From positions 701,001 to 765,000 of the forward strand of contig JAMWET010003539.1 of the NCBI GenBank assembly GCA_024036415.1: a stretch of 64,000 nt of DNA. Direction: 5' to 3'. The notes beneath the pieces are model-generated. The model saw only the letters and a program-made list of their open reading frames with translations. It did no database searches and was not told where the DNA came from. Positions within the stretch are counted from its first letter, which is position 1, and each line of letters opens with the position of its first letter. A program made the position numbers and the translations under genes. Origin of the DNA: Prochilodus magdalenae (lineage: Eukaryota > Chordata > Actinopteri > Characiformes > Prochilodontidae). Below are positions 34,341-45,344 of the stretch, in pieces.

Positions 34341-35480
34341 TCTAGCTTCGTATAGCAATCCATTGAACAGGTTTAAAGGCATGCGTGTCTGATCTGGCTC
34401 ACGCGACGCATTAGACACAGTCAGACAACGAACAGCCTAGCACGATAACCACTGTAGCGCAACCGGTAACTCTATAACCACCGCTGGACCGAAATAACCC
34501 CCCGTATTGTGGTTAATAAGGCCTATTGTGCCGTTCCTGATAGGCTTTTTCTTGCGACCCCATTTTCCGACAACAGACGGCTCCGTCTAATCCAGGAGCC
34601 CCCCACAGGACGTCTAAATAGAGCAGCGTTTGAGCTCCGTATTAGATCAAGCCTCGACAATGCTCTTGTCTTTGTGCCGAGGAGCGGAATTGTTTGAGCT
34701 CAGGCGAACCATACACGGATGATTCGTGTGCCACTATGCCAACAGAGCAGGTGAACATGGCCCACATGCTCCCTGTCTCCCAGCGGGCGAGAGCCGTACG
34801 CTGGCAGCGGCACCTGGCAGCACCCTTTCCTTCCGCTCCGCCCCTTTGGGCACAGATATCGATGCCTTCTAACGATTGAGACTAATAGGGTGACATCTTA
34901 CGGTCACAGCTTTAGCGAATCCGATTGGGAAGGAATTAGATTATCAGGTATTCCTTGGGAAAAAAAGAAAGGAGTGACATATTGAAAATATGGAATGGTG
35001 GTTGGGTGTTTTTTCTGCTTGAACTGGCAGCGTGGAATTGGTTAATGATCGCTGAGAAGCGCATCCGACTGATACCCCTGTGGGAGGTCACGCTAACATT
35101 GATCCGGCTTTCTCCCTCCTTCTGTCTTTCTCCTTCTTCTTCCTTTTTTCTCCTCTCGTCTTTTCTGCCAAGACCGAGGCGCCGGGAAATCGATAGGAAA
35201 TCAAGCAAACAGATAGAGAATAAGTTGTTGGTAAAATGTTACCGAGTGAACTTTTACTTCAAAGGAACTTCTGAAATGAAGAATAAGGGAAGGCCTTCTT
35301 TTCCCCCCTCCCTCCTTCTCCTTCTTCATCTTCTTTGGGTAACAACTTTGATGCCCAGGCTCTGGGACGGGGCTCGCTAGATTGGGGTGAGGAGTCAGAG
35401 ACGGGATGTTGAGAGATTGCTGCAGGATTAAAGGTCAGGAAAACGCAATCGACAGATTGCAACAAACGAGAGGTGCCCTG
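34341..35480. other. Single-copy stretch, possible conserved non-coding DNA
   Basis: 34440-34720 (ATTGTGGTTAATAAGGCCTA, CGTCTAATCCAGGAG, CGTATTAGATCAAGCC) and 35030-35240 (GGAATTGGTTAATGATCGC, GGAAATCGATAGGAAATCAA) are non-repetitive and rich in transcription-factor-like words, separated by a CT-rich tract (35110-35160). TGTGGTTA resembles a Runx-type site. No exon was identified. This is inferred from texture only. Confidence 0.3.
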
Positions 35481-36754
35481 TTATCTCAATCTGCCCAGGG
35501 CCCGGCTGCGCGGGGTATGGAGCTGGCACAGAATTCTCTTCTGATGTGCCATCGTAGCACGAAGAGCACGGAACTGGCGTGCAGGGCATGCAGTGCAGGG
35601 CTTCTTAAGTGTTCCGTCTGTCTGGTCAGCGTCTCAGAACACTCACCCATGGAAGCTTTGTGTTATTATTTCAAGGCTCAAAGATCGGAAGTAGCTGGAC
35701 CTCAAATCCCATGGGAGCTGGCAGGGATTTGGGGATAACTCCCACTAGGAATTTTGTCTGGGAAGCGGGGGAATGTCTAGAGGGAACAATGAGGCACAGT
35801 GACCAAGACAAGACCACCTTTCCTTTGTCATTCCCAGCCAAGACAACCCCGGAGATCTTGGAAGACCTGAGAAGCAGGAGGCGATTGAAGATTGAAGACC
35901 CCTACAGATGTCTTTAAAGGGGTGCATTATGGGAAATGTATGGTTTGGGCTCCTGCCATGGACCACACCAGGGCGAACCCCAGACCCTTGGTTCAAGGAA
36001 AACCAGAGACTGGTGCTCTGGACCACTCCCAGACTCCAAATGGACCAGGCTTGCAGACTTGTCTGAAAACGCCCCGTGTAGATCCCCTCAAAGAGGCTTG
36101 GGGACCACTGCACTTTTTGTTTGAGCACATGTAGGGGTCTGGGGTCCTCGAACGACCACCAAAACAAGGAGCTGATGAACTTCGAGCTCCTTAAGGCCCA
36201 GTCAAGCAGGAGACCTCGGCATTAACGACTGTTAGACTGCCGAGCAAGCAAATGAGAGCGAACCACGTAAACAAACAAGGGCTGCTCCCTGTAAGCCGAG
36301 CGGGATGAATGTGTGCACTCAGCCAGAGAAATCCCACACGGCCGAGAAAGGCACGGGGAGTCCTGCGATGCGCTGCTGCACCAACAAAAATAAACGCGTT
36401 ACGCAACAAACTGATGAAGTGGGAGGGCGATGGGGGACTCGCCTACAGCTTTGCTGCCTGGACAAGCCATCCAGCCCTGTCCCATCCCATATATAACAGA
36501 CCTCATGTGGAAAATCTGCTCCCAGTTCCAGGATCCAGGAGCTCTGCAACGATATCTGGATCCAGCATGGTTCCTCCATGGCATTTAGTAGAGTGAGTCC
36601 GATTGGCCGTGTGGAAGAAATCCCATCTCGCTACGCTTGTTTGAATTGCTGGAGGACAATGGCTGACATTTGCATGAAGCCCTTCTCCAGACTGCTACTT
36701 CAAACCTGTCCGTGGAACCAGAACTGAACCAAGACCGCATGTTTTAAAAATACT
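35481..36754. other. Spacer, no gene recognised
   Basis: Balanced sequence with overlapping frames of 60-140 residues on both strands, none recognisable. No tandem repeats stand out. Confidence 0.4.
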
Positions 36755-36950
36755 AAGGGTCCTGGGAAACCTACCGCCTCACTGTATCAGTTAGAACCGT
36801 CTTATTTGAGAGTTTGGTGGACTGCCATTCGGAGGGCGGCAATGCACCTAGACTATGAGTAATGAGTAACACGCTCGTGACGAACCGGCAGGACCGGGGC
36901 CTTAATTAAACCGCCGGTGAACCAGGGAACATGCACATCTGGGAGCTATA
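36755..36950. repeat. Composite duplication, left copy
   Basis: The first 52 bp (GTCCTGGGAAACCTACCGCC through CCGTCTTATTT) resemble 37507-37556. The remainder (36807-36948, GAGAGTTTGGTGGACTGCCA through GCACATCTGGGAGCT) is nearly identical to 38607-38744. Similarity to the right copy stops exactly where the Tc1 element at 36953 begins. Confidence 0.85.
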
Positions 36951-36952
36951 TA

Positions 36953-37483
36953 CAGGGGTTGGACAATGAAACTGAAACACCTGGTTTTAGACCACCATCA
37001 TTTATTAGTATGGTGTAGGGCCTCCTTTTGCGGCCAATACAGCGTCAGTTGGTCTTGGGAATGACCTATACTGCGTCCTGCACAGTGGTCAGAGGGAGTT
37101 TAAGCCATTCTTCTTGCAGGATAGTGGCCAGGTCACTACGTGATGCTGGTGGAGGTTCGTCCTTCTTGGTGGTATGCTGACATTACCCTGGATACCGTGG
37201 CTCTTGATACATCACAAAGACTTGCTGTCTTGGTCACAGATGCGCCAGCAAGACGTGCACCAACAGTTTGTCCTCTTTTGAACTCTGGTATGTCCCATAA
37301 TGCTGTGTGCATTGCAGTATTTTGAGCAGAACTGTGCTCTTACCTGCTAACTGAACCTTCACACTCTGCTCTTACTGGTGCAATGTGCAGTTAATGAAGA
37401 TTGGCCACCAGGCTGGTCCAATTTAGCCATGAGACCTCCCACACTACAATGACAGGTGTTTCAGTTTTATTGTCCAACCCCTG
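36953..37483 (-). mobile_element. Internally deleted Tc1-like element with intact ends
   Basis: Terminal inverted repeats of about 31 bp (CAGGGGTTGGACAATGAAAC, continuing TGAAACACCTG) match with one mismatch and are flanked by TA on both sides, the Tc1/mariner target duplication. The minus strand keeps the first helix-turn-helix of the transposase (PEFKRGQTVGARLAGASVTK, then SRATVSRVMSAYHQEGRT). The sequence then jumps, at about 37145-37157, to the 3' end of the gene (TCACGTAGTGACCTGGCCAC, read on the minus strand). The catalytic domain is removed. At 531 bp it is far shorter than a full element (about 1.3-1.6 kb). Confidence 0.92.
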
Positions 37484-37485
37484 TA

Positions 37486-37486
37486 C

Positions 37487-37519
<33 letters not shown>

Positions 37520-37911
37520 CATAAGTGTCCTAGGAAATGTACCACCTCACTGTATCAGTTGGAGCCGTCTTATTTCATAACAAGCCATCGCCTCTTTCCC
37601 AAGTAGCCCACCAAAATGGCCACCTCACAACAATTGCTTAAAATCTAATCTAATCTAATCACTTTGTCACGTCACGTTTTCACAGGTGTGAAGGTGAGTG
37701 AAATCTTAGCTGCGTAGTCCCTTACAGTCCTTCAATACAAACATATACATTACACAATAAATATATACAGTACTAAGCACTTATATACAGTTTTATATAA
37801 CAGTAATATAAAGATATGGATATGAACTATGATATATCCAGATTTCCATATAGAACTATGGTAAGGCTGAGGTAGATGAGAGATGCAGGGTATATACAGG
37901 GTATAGAATAT

Positions 37912-37982
<71 letters not shown>

Positions 37983-37989
37983 CACTACA
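37486..37989. repeat. (TA)n tracts around a short repeat copy
   Basis: 37486-37525 and 37915-37980 are TA dinucleotide runs (the second about 65 bp). Between them, 37507-37556 (GTCCTAGGAAATGTACCACC to CCGTCTTATTT) is a second copy of the start of the composite duplication at 36755. The rest is AT-rich with ATCTAATCTAATCTAATC near 37640-37660. Confidence 0.8.
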
Positions 37990-38606
37990 GATATACACTA
38001 TGGATGGACGATAACAGTAGGTCAGTCTATATGTGCAGTATAAAATGCTAATGTAAAGTGCAGAGTGATGATTGTCCATGGTTTTGACAATTCTCATCAT
38101 CAAACCTAACTGATGTTTACCATTTGGTTCAAACAGAACATCCAGGAATGGAATGGCTACCATAAGAGAAACTCCGGTTCCTGGCCCCGCTGTCGCTATA
38201 TATGCAGATGCCTGGAAACTGAGACCAGTCTCCACCAACCAGTTAACACTTTCAAAACTAATACAATGCAGCTTCCTCGTATATATCGACTTCCTCACAT
38301 CCTTTTGGAAACCTGAGATCAGGGGTGTTAGATTAGTGTTGGAACTGAGCTCTGCAGGAGGCTCCCTCTCTGGGAGCACGTCTGGAGATACCTACAACAA
38401 CCCCTTCACGAGCTCAGGCGGGGAGAACCGTACGTTAATAGGATCTGGCAGAACGGAGAGCGGCGGAGAAGTCCGAAAAGGAATCATTGTGCTGTGCTAG
38501 CGTTAATTAGCAGATCGCTAACGGGCCAAAGGTGGGAGGGTGAATGGCAGCCGTACCTATTAGACACTAGGAGGGTAGTGCATTCCTCAGACATAACCCA
38601 GAAATG
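37990..38606. other. Spacer, no gene recognised
   Basis: Single-copy-like. The minus-strand frame over 37750-38379 runs through the TA tract and is not credible as a gene. Nothing else is supported. Confidence 0.4.
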
Positions 38607-38744
38607 AGAGTTTGGTGGACTGCCATTCGGAGGGCGGCAATGCGCCTAGACTATGAGTAATGAGTAACACGCTCGTGAGGAACCGGCAGGACCGGGGCCT
38701 TAATTAAACCGCCGGAGAACCAGGGAACATGCACCTCTGGGAGC
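38607..38744. repeat. Composite duplication, right copy
   Basis: Matches 36807-36948 with only a few substitutions (CACCTAGACT/CGCCTAGACT, GTGACGAACC/GTGAGGAACC, CCGGTGAACC/CCGGAGAACC, GCACATCT/GCACCTCT). This copy continues into GGGCGAAGAGAGAGACGGAG without the Tc1 insertion. Confidence 0.9.
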
Positions 38745-39568
38745 TGGGCGAAGAGAGAGACGGAGGCGAAGTATTCAAGGAACATGGGTAGGGTGTCTGA
38801 GGGTACTGTGATAATTGTAATTGTGTAGAGGAGATGGAAGGTGGTGGTGGTGGTGGTGGTGGGGGGTGGCAGAGCAGGAAGAGCCTGGCGTGAAAGGTAG
38901 GGAAGGAAGGGTAAGACAATCAGGAGGGCCCCTGTGGGAGGGCACTCTTTGTCAAACTGGGTAATTGGAGGTGATGGCAGTGGGACTTCTTAGTGTTGAG
39001 AGGAAGGAACGGAAGAGAGGATAGTGGGATCCGGAGACTGTGGGGAGGCTTTGCCGTGGTGGTGATGCCACGAGTCGGTGTGGTAATTGATTGGCAGGCG
39101 ACTGACAAGGCTGCTCTTCCTTCGGTTCGGGTCAGGGGAGGCAAAATCGATCATCGGATTTGTTCAGTGCCGCGGAAGCCCCCAAGAAGCAGGACAGGGA
39201 AGGGAGACGGTACCCAATTGAAGCGCATCTCCCTTCAAGAGGAAAGAGAGACAAATAGGTTCTGTGGGGTGCGTGTTAGAGGAGGGAAGAGTCCGACAAA
39301 GAGTCGGGAGCGAATGAGCTAGACATCAGCAGGGGGAGACATGGGGAGGGGTGGAGGGGAGCAAAGAGCAAGGGAAAGAGACGGAGGGAGGCAATAATGA
39401 AAACCGGCCGGAGCAGAGGAAGAAGAGGCGAGGCGAGGAGGGAGACGGGAGCAAATAGAAAAACAGAAAGAGGAGAGAAACACTGACTCACGAGGGATTA
39501 GGAGTGAGATGTGGAGAAAGGGGGGAGGAAAAAGCGCAATTAAAGGAAGTGGGTCAGGCGAAGCAGGA
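38745..39568. other. Purine-rich spacer
   Basis: Strongly G/A-rich on the plus strand, with a short (GGT)n run at about 38838-38862. Minus-strand frames rich in serine, leucine and proline arise from this skew. No gene. Confidence 0.5.
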
Positions 39569-40220
39569 GCATGGGGCTGGAGCGATGAACGGGGGATATC
39601 AAAGGCCTGCCCGAGCATGCCTTACGGAAGACCAAACGTCCGTGACCTTCTTGACCTTTCCTCATAGGGAGCGTTTGTCGTCTTTTGCGTTCAGGGAAAT
39701 TGAATGTGCTTGGTATATTCAGTCATGGCAGTTTTTGAGACGCACTGAGAGAAGGAAACTAGCCTTGATGGGGGCGGGGCTTAAGCCTGCCGGGTCACCG
39801 TTTCATCTTCAGGCCACTGATAGCTTTCCCGAGAAGGCGGATAATAATGAATGAAGCGACCAGCCTGATCAAGCATGCTAATTCAGCTAGCAGCTAGTAG
39901 CTAATTAGCATGAATCCATTTGCATAATGCTAAGCTGTTCGTTTTCATCTACGGTTAGCAACGTTAGCTTTTTCGCCTGGCAGACACTTTCTAATAACGG
40001 GCTGTGATGAACAGCTCACTGTCTAACCGCTTTTCAGTTGTTTGCTAATCGTTTCCCTAATATTCCATAATTACTGTCCTAATAAAGGCTACAGTTTCAG
40101 CCATTATCCATCACTATTGTTTAGCCATATGAATAATCAATATACGGTTTGAATTGTACACATATAGTGATTAATAAAAGCTGGTTAATAATTATCCTGG
40201 TAATTGGTACTTAATTAAAT
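39569..40220. repeat. Left arm of a large inverted repeat
   Basis: Reverse complement of 40935-41573. Aligning by hand from GCATGGGGCTGGAGCGATGA to ACTTAATTAAAT gives about ten substitutions and four short indels over about 640 aligned bases. The arm contains TTAGC/GCTAGC words and TAAT-rich DNA. The frame at 39504-39854, and its twin on the minus strand of the other arm at 41294-41578, are mirror copies of one non-recognised sequence. Confidence 0.95.
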
Positions 40221-40419
40221 ATCAAGTATTTACTCATTAGCATATAAACAATTAGTAAGTGTCTTGTTTTTATAACTATTAAGTCATTATGAATACTAAT
40301 GCTGATTTGTGGTCCATTTCTAAACATAAATAAACATTAATTTCCCTTTTAAAGTCGTGACCAAACTTTACAGTGTATATATATATACTGTATATATATA
40401 CAGTATATACAGTATATAT

Positions 40420-40518
<99 letters not shown>

Positions 40519-40581
40519 AGAATATTAGAAATATTCGATATTAATAATGAGCGTGAACTGTTGTAGTAAAAAAAAAGAAAT

Positions 40582-40612
<31 letters not shown>

Positions 40613-40934
40613 CATATATATTCAAGTATTAAAGTATTTCAAATTACATATATGCTTAGTATTACAGTACAACAAATTATACATAATATACAGCATATGT
40701 GTAATTTGAGTATTACATGCTTTTTTATTATTACATATTATATTGTATAAAATAAAACTATATACTAAATATTGTGTAATATAGTTTTTTGTATGTCCCT
40801 AATTTATGGTTAGTAGTTCAAATGATAATGGTAAATAATTCATTTGTATTAATATATTAATTGTATGTTGTATTAACATTGATAAACTATTGGCTAATGT
40901 TTCCATGTCTATTTGTATATATACACACACAATT
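40221..40934. repeat. AT-rich spacer of the inverted repeat
   Basis: About 714 bp, almost entirely A/T. It includes a TA microsatellite at 40371-40498 (with TACATACATACA), a short GATA run at about 40497-40516, and a second TA run at 40580-40620. No coding potential. Confidence 0.9.
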
Positions 40935-41573
40935 ATTTAATTAAGTACCAATTACCAGGATAATTATTAACCAGCTTTTATTAATCACTATATGTGTACA
41001 ATTCAAACCGTATATTGATTATTCATATGGCTAAACAGTAGTGATGGATAATGACTGAAACTGTAGCCTTTATTAGGACAGTAATTATGGAATATTAGGG
41101 AAACGGTTAGCAAACAACTGAAAAGCGGTTAGACAGTTCATCACAGCCCGTTATTAGAAAGTGTCTGCCAGGCGAAAAAGCTAACGTTGCTAACCGTAGA
41201 TGAAAACGAACAGCTTAGCATTATGCAAATGGGTTCATGCTAATTAGCTACTAGCTGCTAGCTGAATTAGCATGCTTGATCAGGCTGTTCGGTTCATTCA
41301 TTATTATCCGCCTGAGCATTCTCGGGAAAGCTATCAGTGGCCTGAAGATGAAACGGTGACCCGGCAGGCTTAAGCCCCGCCCCCATCAAGGCTAGTTTCC
41401 TTCTCTCAGTGCGTCTCAAAAACTGCCATGACTGAATATACCAAGCACAGTCAATTTCCCTGAACGCAAAAGACGACAAACGCTCCCTATGAGGAAAGGT
41501 CAAGAAGGTCACGGACCGTTTGGTCTTCCGTAAGGCCTGCTGATATCCCCTGTTCATCGCTCCAGCCCCATGC
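40935..41573. repeat. Right arm of a large inverted repeat
   Basis: Reverse complement of 39569-40220. Relative to the left arm it lacks about 7 bp near 41126 and about 12 bp near 41537, and has about 6 extra bp near 41315. Outer flanks (left AAAGGAAGTGGGTCAGGCGA, right CCCATATATTGATGTTTAAT) are unrelated, so the boundary is sharp. Confidence 0.95.
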
Positions 41574-42849
41574 CCCATATATTGATGTTTAATGTTGAAT
41601 GTGTATTTAGCATGATGGGGTGAATGCTGGACATGAATTCCACTGATATTGCTCCGTTTATGAATAATTTGAATACTGAGTTGTAAACAAAGCCCCTACT
41701 ACAAGTGCATTAGCAACCAGCCTACCTACACTGGATTACCAACCCAGCACGGGCCCCTCAAACTGACCCTAACCGTTCGGCTCTCTCTACAGGAAGAACC
41801 GGAAGTCTGTCCCCTCCTTCAGTACACGCACAGCGTAATCCTCCTGTAACACACAAAGCCCAGCCACACAGGAGTGTCTGACCTGCCCGGGAAGCTCCAC
41901 GCCATGATCCAGAGAGATCCACAGGCACTGTGTTCTCGTGAAGGAAGCCAGCACTGCTCCTCTCTCAGACCTCCTGAACCGACTGATGTGTGTGTAAACA
42001 TGTAAATCCGCTGGGAGGAAGCAGCGCAAGACGTGACGTGCGACACCTCTCTTCACGCCGAGCTTAAACTGAAGAAAGTGAGATTTTTTTGGAAGCCAAG
42101 TGCTGAGGGATTACCCTTGATATGTCAATCAAGTCCATTTGGAGGTAGAGAGAGGAGGAAAGAGACGAGGGAGGTGAAGATGAAGGCGAGGGGAAAAGTG
42201 CAAAGGGGCGAGAAGCCTTTCAGACTGTTGTTCGGGACGTTCTCCGCAGAGCGATGATGAACGCCAGTCCTAACTAGCCCTTATCTCGGGCTGCCTGACA
42301 CGGGCAAGCTCTCCAGGATAGCACTCTCCGGGCTGCCGTCGCCACCGCTTAGCCACTTAATGCTCTTTTTGACACCTGGAATACAGTCAAGCTACTTTAT
42401 CTGCTAAACGTAATGAGTTTGTTATTTGACGGAGCGCCTCAAGGCATCGAGCGCTTACTCTTGTTTTCCAAAGCGGTCCCGCGGTTTTATTAGAAGCGTA
42501 GCGAGGTAGGGAAAAAAAAAAACACACAACACCGGCTACAGCTGCTAAACCCAGCGCTAATCTCTCTTGTTTATTTGCTTAATTGGCTTCATTTATATAT
42601 TTATTTGCTTATTTGTTTGCTTATTTATTCGGCCGGCCCGTAGGAAAGATAATAAATGACAAATTAATTTCTGTTGAAGTGCAGACAACACAGAGGCCTG
42701 GAAGGCTTCTACTTTTGATAATGGATTAGCGAGCTAGTATGCTAGCCTGCCTACTAGCGACTACACACAAAGAGCTGCACCCAGAACGCAACGCTCCACT
42801 GGAATGGAACTTGGTGGGTGGCTTGGACATTGTGAGACAGGCAAACGGG
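41574..42849. other. Spacer with a forkhead-like motif cluster
   Basis: No exon supported. 42100-42220 is purine-rich. 42555-42640 has TTGTTTATTTGCTTAATTGG and TTATTTGTTTGCTTATTTAT, which hold several TGTTTGC/TGTTTA/TATTTGC words like forkhead sites, followed by ATAATAAATGACAAATTAAT. It could be regulatory or simply a T-rich low-order repeat. Confidence 0.3.
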
Positions 42850-43400
42850 TCAAGTTTCACACTCGGCTGCGCATGTGACGTAAACAAGGACGGGCCTTTT
42901 CGCTGTACCTGACTGACCCAACAGACATCCAGCAAGCAGGGGTGTCCTCCATGGGTCATCCTGTTAGTGCAGCACCATCGGCAGACGGCTGCACCACGCA
43001 GGACTACATGCACACAGACCGTTACCACGACTGTCCTTAACACCACGTCACCGTCACCAAAGACTGCAGTGGTGCCGTACCAGACTGTCATGGAGGGACT
43101 CAGAACGGCAGCGGGTCATCTTCAGTGACGAGTCCCGCTTTAGTCTTGGTGGAGACGACCAGCGAGTCTGTGTGTGGAGGCACCGTGGTCAGCACCAAGA
43201 TGGACGGTTTGGTGTCACACGTCCAGAAGGCCTGGTGTCACCTCCACCTCCACCTCCACCGCACCATCTGCAGGAACTGTGTGAGGATGTTTAAGCTGCA
43301 TGGGATGGATTATCACAGGACACCATTAGGAACCTCTACAGCTCCATGATGCCGAGACGTCTGTCATGTTGGGTTAGCCAACACGGCAGAAGGTCACTCC
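42850..43400 (+). mobile_element. Internally deleted Tc1-like element, copy C
   Basis: Runs from the CACACTCGGCTGCGCATGTG end, through the first-aspartate block (CATCTTCAGTGACGAGTCCC, F-S-D-E-S) and RVWRHRGQ-like words, to the deletion junction near 43225-43260 (CCAGAAGGCCTGGTGTC, then CCACCTCCACC, then CACCATCTGCAGGAACTGTG). It then gives the C-terminal DTIRNLYSSM word. The region holding the second aspartate and final acidic residue is absent. Stop codons and small indels are present. Confidence 0.85.
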
Positions 43401-43574
43401 ACCCCCACCCCCACTCTGTAATGTCAGGTGTCATAATGCACTATAACATCTGTCAAAAATCAAAGTTGCTTCATCCCTCCCAGACAAAATGTTCACACGT
43501 AGAACATTTAAGGATGTACATACACCATTTTACTAGCTCCTTCTGAAGCCGTATGGAGCAAGTCGTCCGTTCCA
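43401..43574. other. Spacer
   Basis: Short single-copy-like segment between two transposon relics. Nothing supported. Confidence 0.4.
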
Positions 43575-44035
43575 GAGGGTGTAGCTGTTGCACCATACCA
43601 ACAAAGAGTCCAGCGGTAGGAGAACGTCTCTGGAGCCCAGTTTCAGGTCCGAGAAATTCTGGATGATGTCACGTAATGTGGATTTGAAGACCAAGCCACT
43701 GGCCTTTCTAGCACTTAGCAACGTTAGCGATGTACAAAGACCTGGTAGACCCACCAACAGTGCCCCCATCAGATAAACTGTAGGAGAACATCAAGCTCCA
43801 CGCCTGCTTCAGGTCTGAGAACCTCCACAGGTGCTTCTGTCCATCCTTCTTCCACTGTGAGAAGATGATACCTCAACGCTATGGAGGTCTGAAAGGAGGT
43901 GTAGCTGTATTAGCAGCTCCTCACTGAGACAAGGAGACACATCCAGCAAAGAAGCTCTGCTGGTGGTCTCAGAATGATGGACTGAACACCACCAGAGTCC
44001 AGAACCTTAACACCACTGAATGTGTTGTATCTGGA
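43575..44035 (+). pseudogene. Tc1-like relic, LNIAECVWDHLD type, copy 2
   Basis: Plus-strand relative of the relic at 21280-21660. The words AACGCTATGGAGGTCTGAAA, GGAGGTGTAGCTG, GCTCCTCACTGAGA, CATCCAGCAAAGAAGCT and CCAGAGTCCAGAACCTTAAC, with ACTGAATGTGTTG, appear in the same order. The last corresponds to the QSPELNITECV region. It is heavily decayed, with an internal diverged repeat of its own 5' part (43600-43690 and 43770-43830). Confidence 0.6.
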
Positions 44036-44269
44036 TGGTGAGAAGCAGACAGCCAGGTCTGCCAACTTCTAAGGCTTTTCCTTGGGGGTCTGTCTCTCTG
44101 AGGAACCGAACGTGGGGTCTCCTGGACAGAGTGGACACCGACAGAAGCGGTGGTCCTCAGCAGTCAAGACCTGCTTTCCTGATACGGCAGGGTGCTGAGC
44201 GTTTCTAGGCTACACCCAACAATAAAGGCAGCACGGAGCTAGCAATGTTCTACACGTTGACCATGTATG
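44036..44269. other. Spacer
   Basis: Short single-copy-like segment. No recognisable motif. Confidence 0.4.
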
Positions 44270-44640
44270 GTGGTCAACTGACCTCGGGTTGTTCTAGATA
44301 ACCTTCCAGGAGCATCATCGAAAGCCTAGTAGCCTTTAAACATCAACATGCTCCTCTAGAGTCCGCTGCGGCTCCACTCCCAGACGTGACTAGTCATGAT
44401 GTAGACTAGACGTAGCGAGGGTTCCAGTTTTCTTTCTCCGTTCTTCTTTTGAAAGGTAGAATCTGTCATCACGGAACGTCAAAACACGCACGACGTCCAA
44501 AAAGAAATCAATAAGAATCTGATTTCTGTGCAAAGCTAAGGGAGAAGTCTACACTGTCCTCAAATTGGCATAATTGGTCAATCGAAACCGATTTAACATG
44601 ACGGTTATGAAAATACAGCCATTTGTATTCAACCGTTTAA
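44270..44640. repeat. Diverged direct duplication, copy 1
   Basis: Words TCTAGATAACCTTCCAGGAG, GACTAGTCA, GGTTCCAGTTTTCTTTCTCC, GAATCTGTCATCACGGAACG, CAAATTGGCATAATTGGTCA and GATTTAACATGACGGTTA recur at 44890-45230 in the same order. The offset is about 620 bp. No coding content or terminal repeats are seen, so the class is unknown. Confidence 0.75.
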
Positions 44641-44889
44641 AGAGTTTTAGAGAATTCCTAAGGTGGACCAATTTTCCCGCCGCTGCACTTATGGTTTAAC
44701 TTTCGGCTCTATTGTGTATCCTTCGATGAGCAACATTGTGGCCAATGGTAGGATGGTTTTCCTGGAGCCGGTGTTATGCATTGGCTTTCCGAGCTCATCA
44801 GGGATACGACCAAGGCTGGGTAATCTGAAGCCTACTAAGTTATACGGCCGGTTATTTGACTTCCTAGCATTTCACGTTAGCAATGTACG
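44641..44889. other. Spacer inside the direct duplication
   Basis: Unique-looking sequence between the two copies. The 84-residue plus-strand frame across it is not recognisable. Confidence 0.4.
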
Positions 44890-45230
44890 ATTGCCAACCG
44901 ACCTCCAGTTTTCCTAGATAACCTTCAAGACGCATCACCAGAACTCCAGTAGTCCTTAAACTGGAAAATGCTACTCTGCAGTCCATCGTGGCTTCGCTCT
45001 AGGATATGACTAGTCAGGCCTGCAGCTGTAGATGTTGCGTTGGTTCCAGTTTTCTTTTCTCCGTCCGGAATCTGTCATCATGGAACGTCAAAACACATAC
45101 GACTGATTAAAAATTGATGTCTGATTTTTCTGCAAAGCTAAAGGAGATGCTGCCAAAATCTGCGCTTCCCTCAAATTGGCATAATTGGTCAATCAAAACT
45201 GATTTAACATGACGGTTAAAAAAAAAATAA
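44890..45230. repeat. Diverged direct duplication, copy 2
   Basis: Second copy of 44270-44640. The central part has small deletions and the copy ends in a poly-A-rich stretch (45220-45240). Confidence 0.75.
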
Positions 45231-45344
45231 AGAAAAGATTTTTTATTTCTGGTTAAAATGTCTTTAGTACTTCACTTGAGAATCCCTGAATCTGACAACT
45301 CTTTGCCCCGCCGCAGTTATACTCTTTGTGTAGTTGCACCAAGA

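Noticed and set aside
37750..38379. 209-residue minus-strand frame with an FLDVL word, like Penelope-type reverse transcriptases
   Set aside because: The word alone is too short, the surrounding residues do not fit, and the frame runs through a TA microsatellite.
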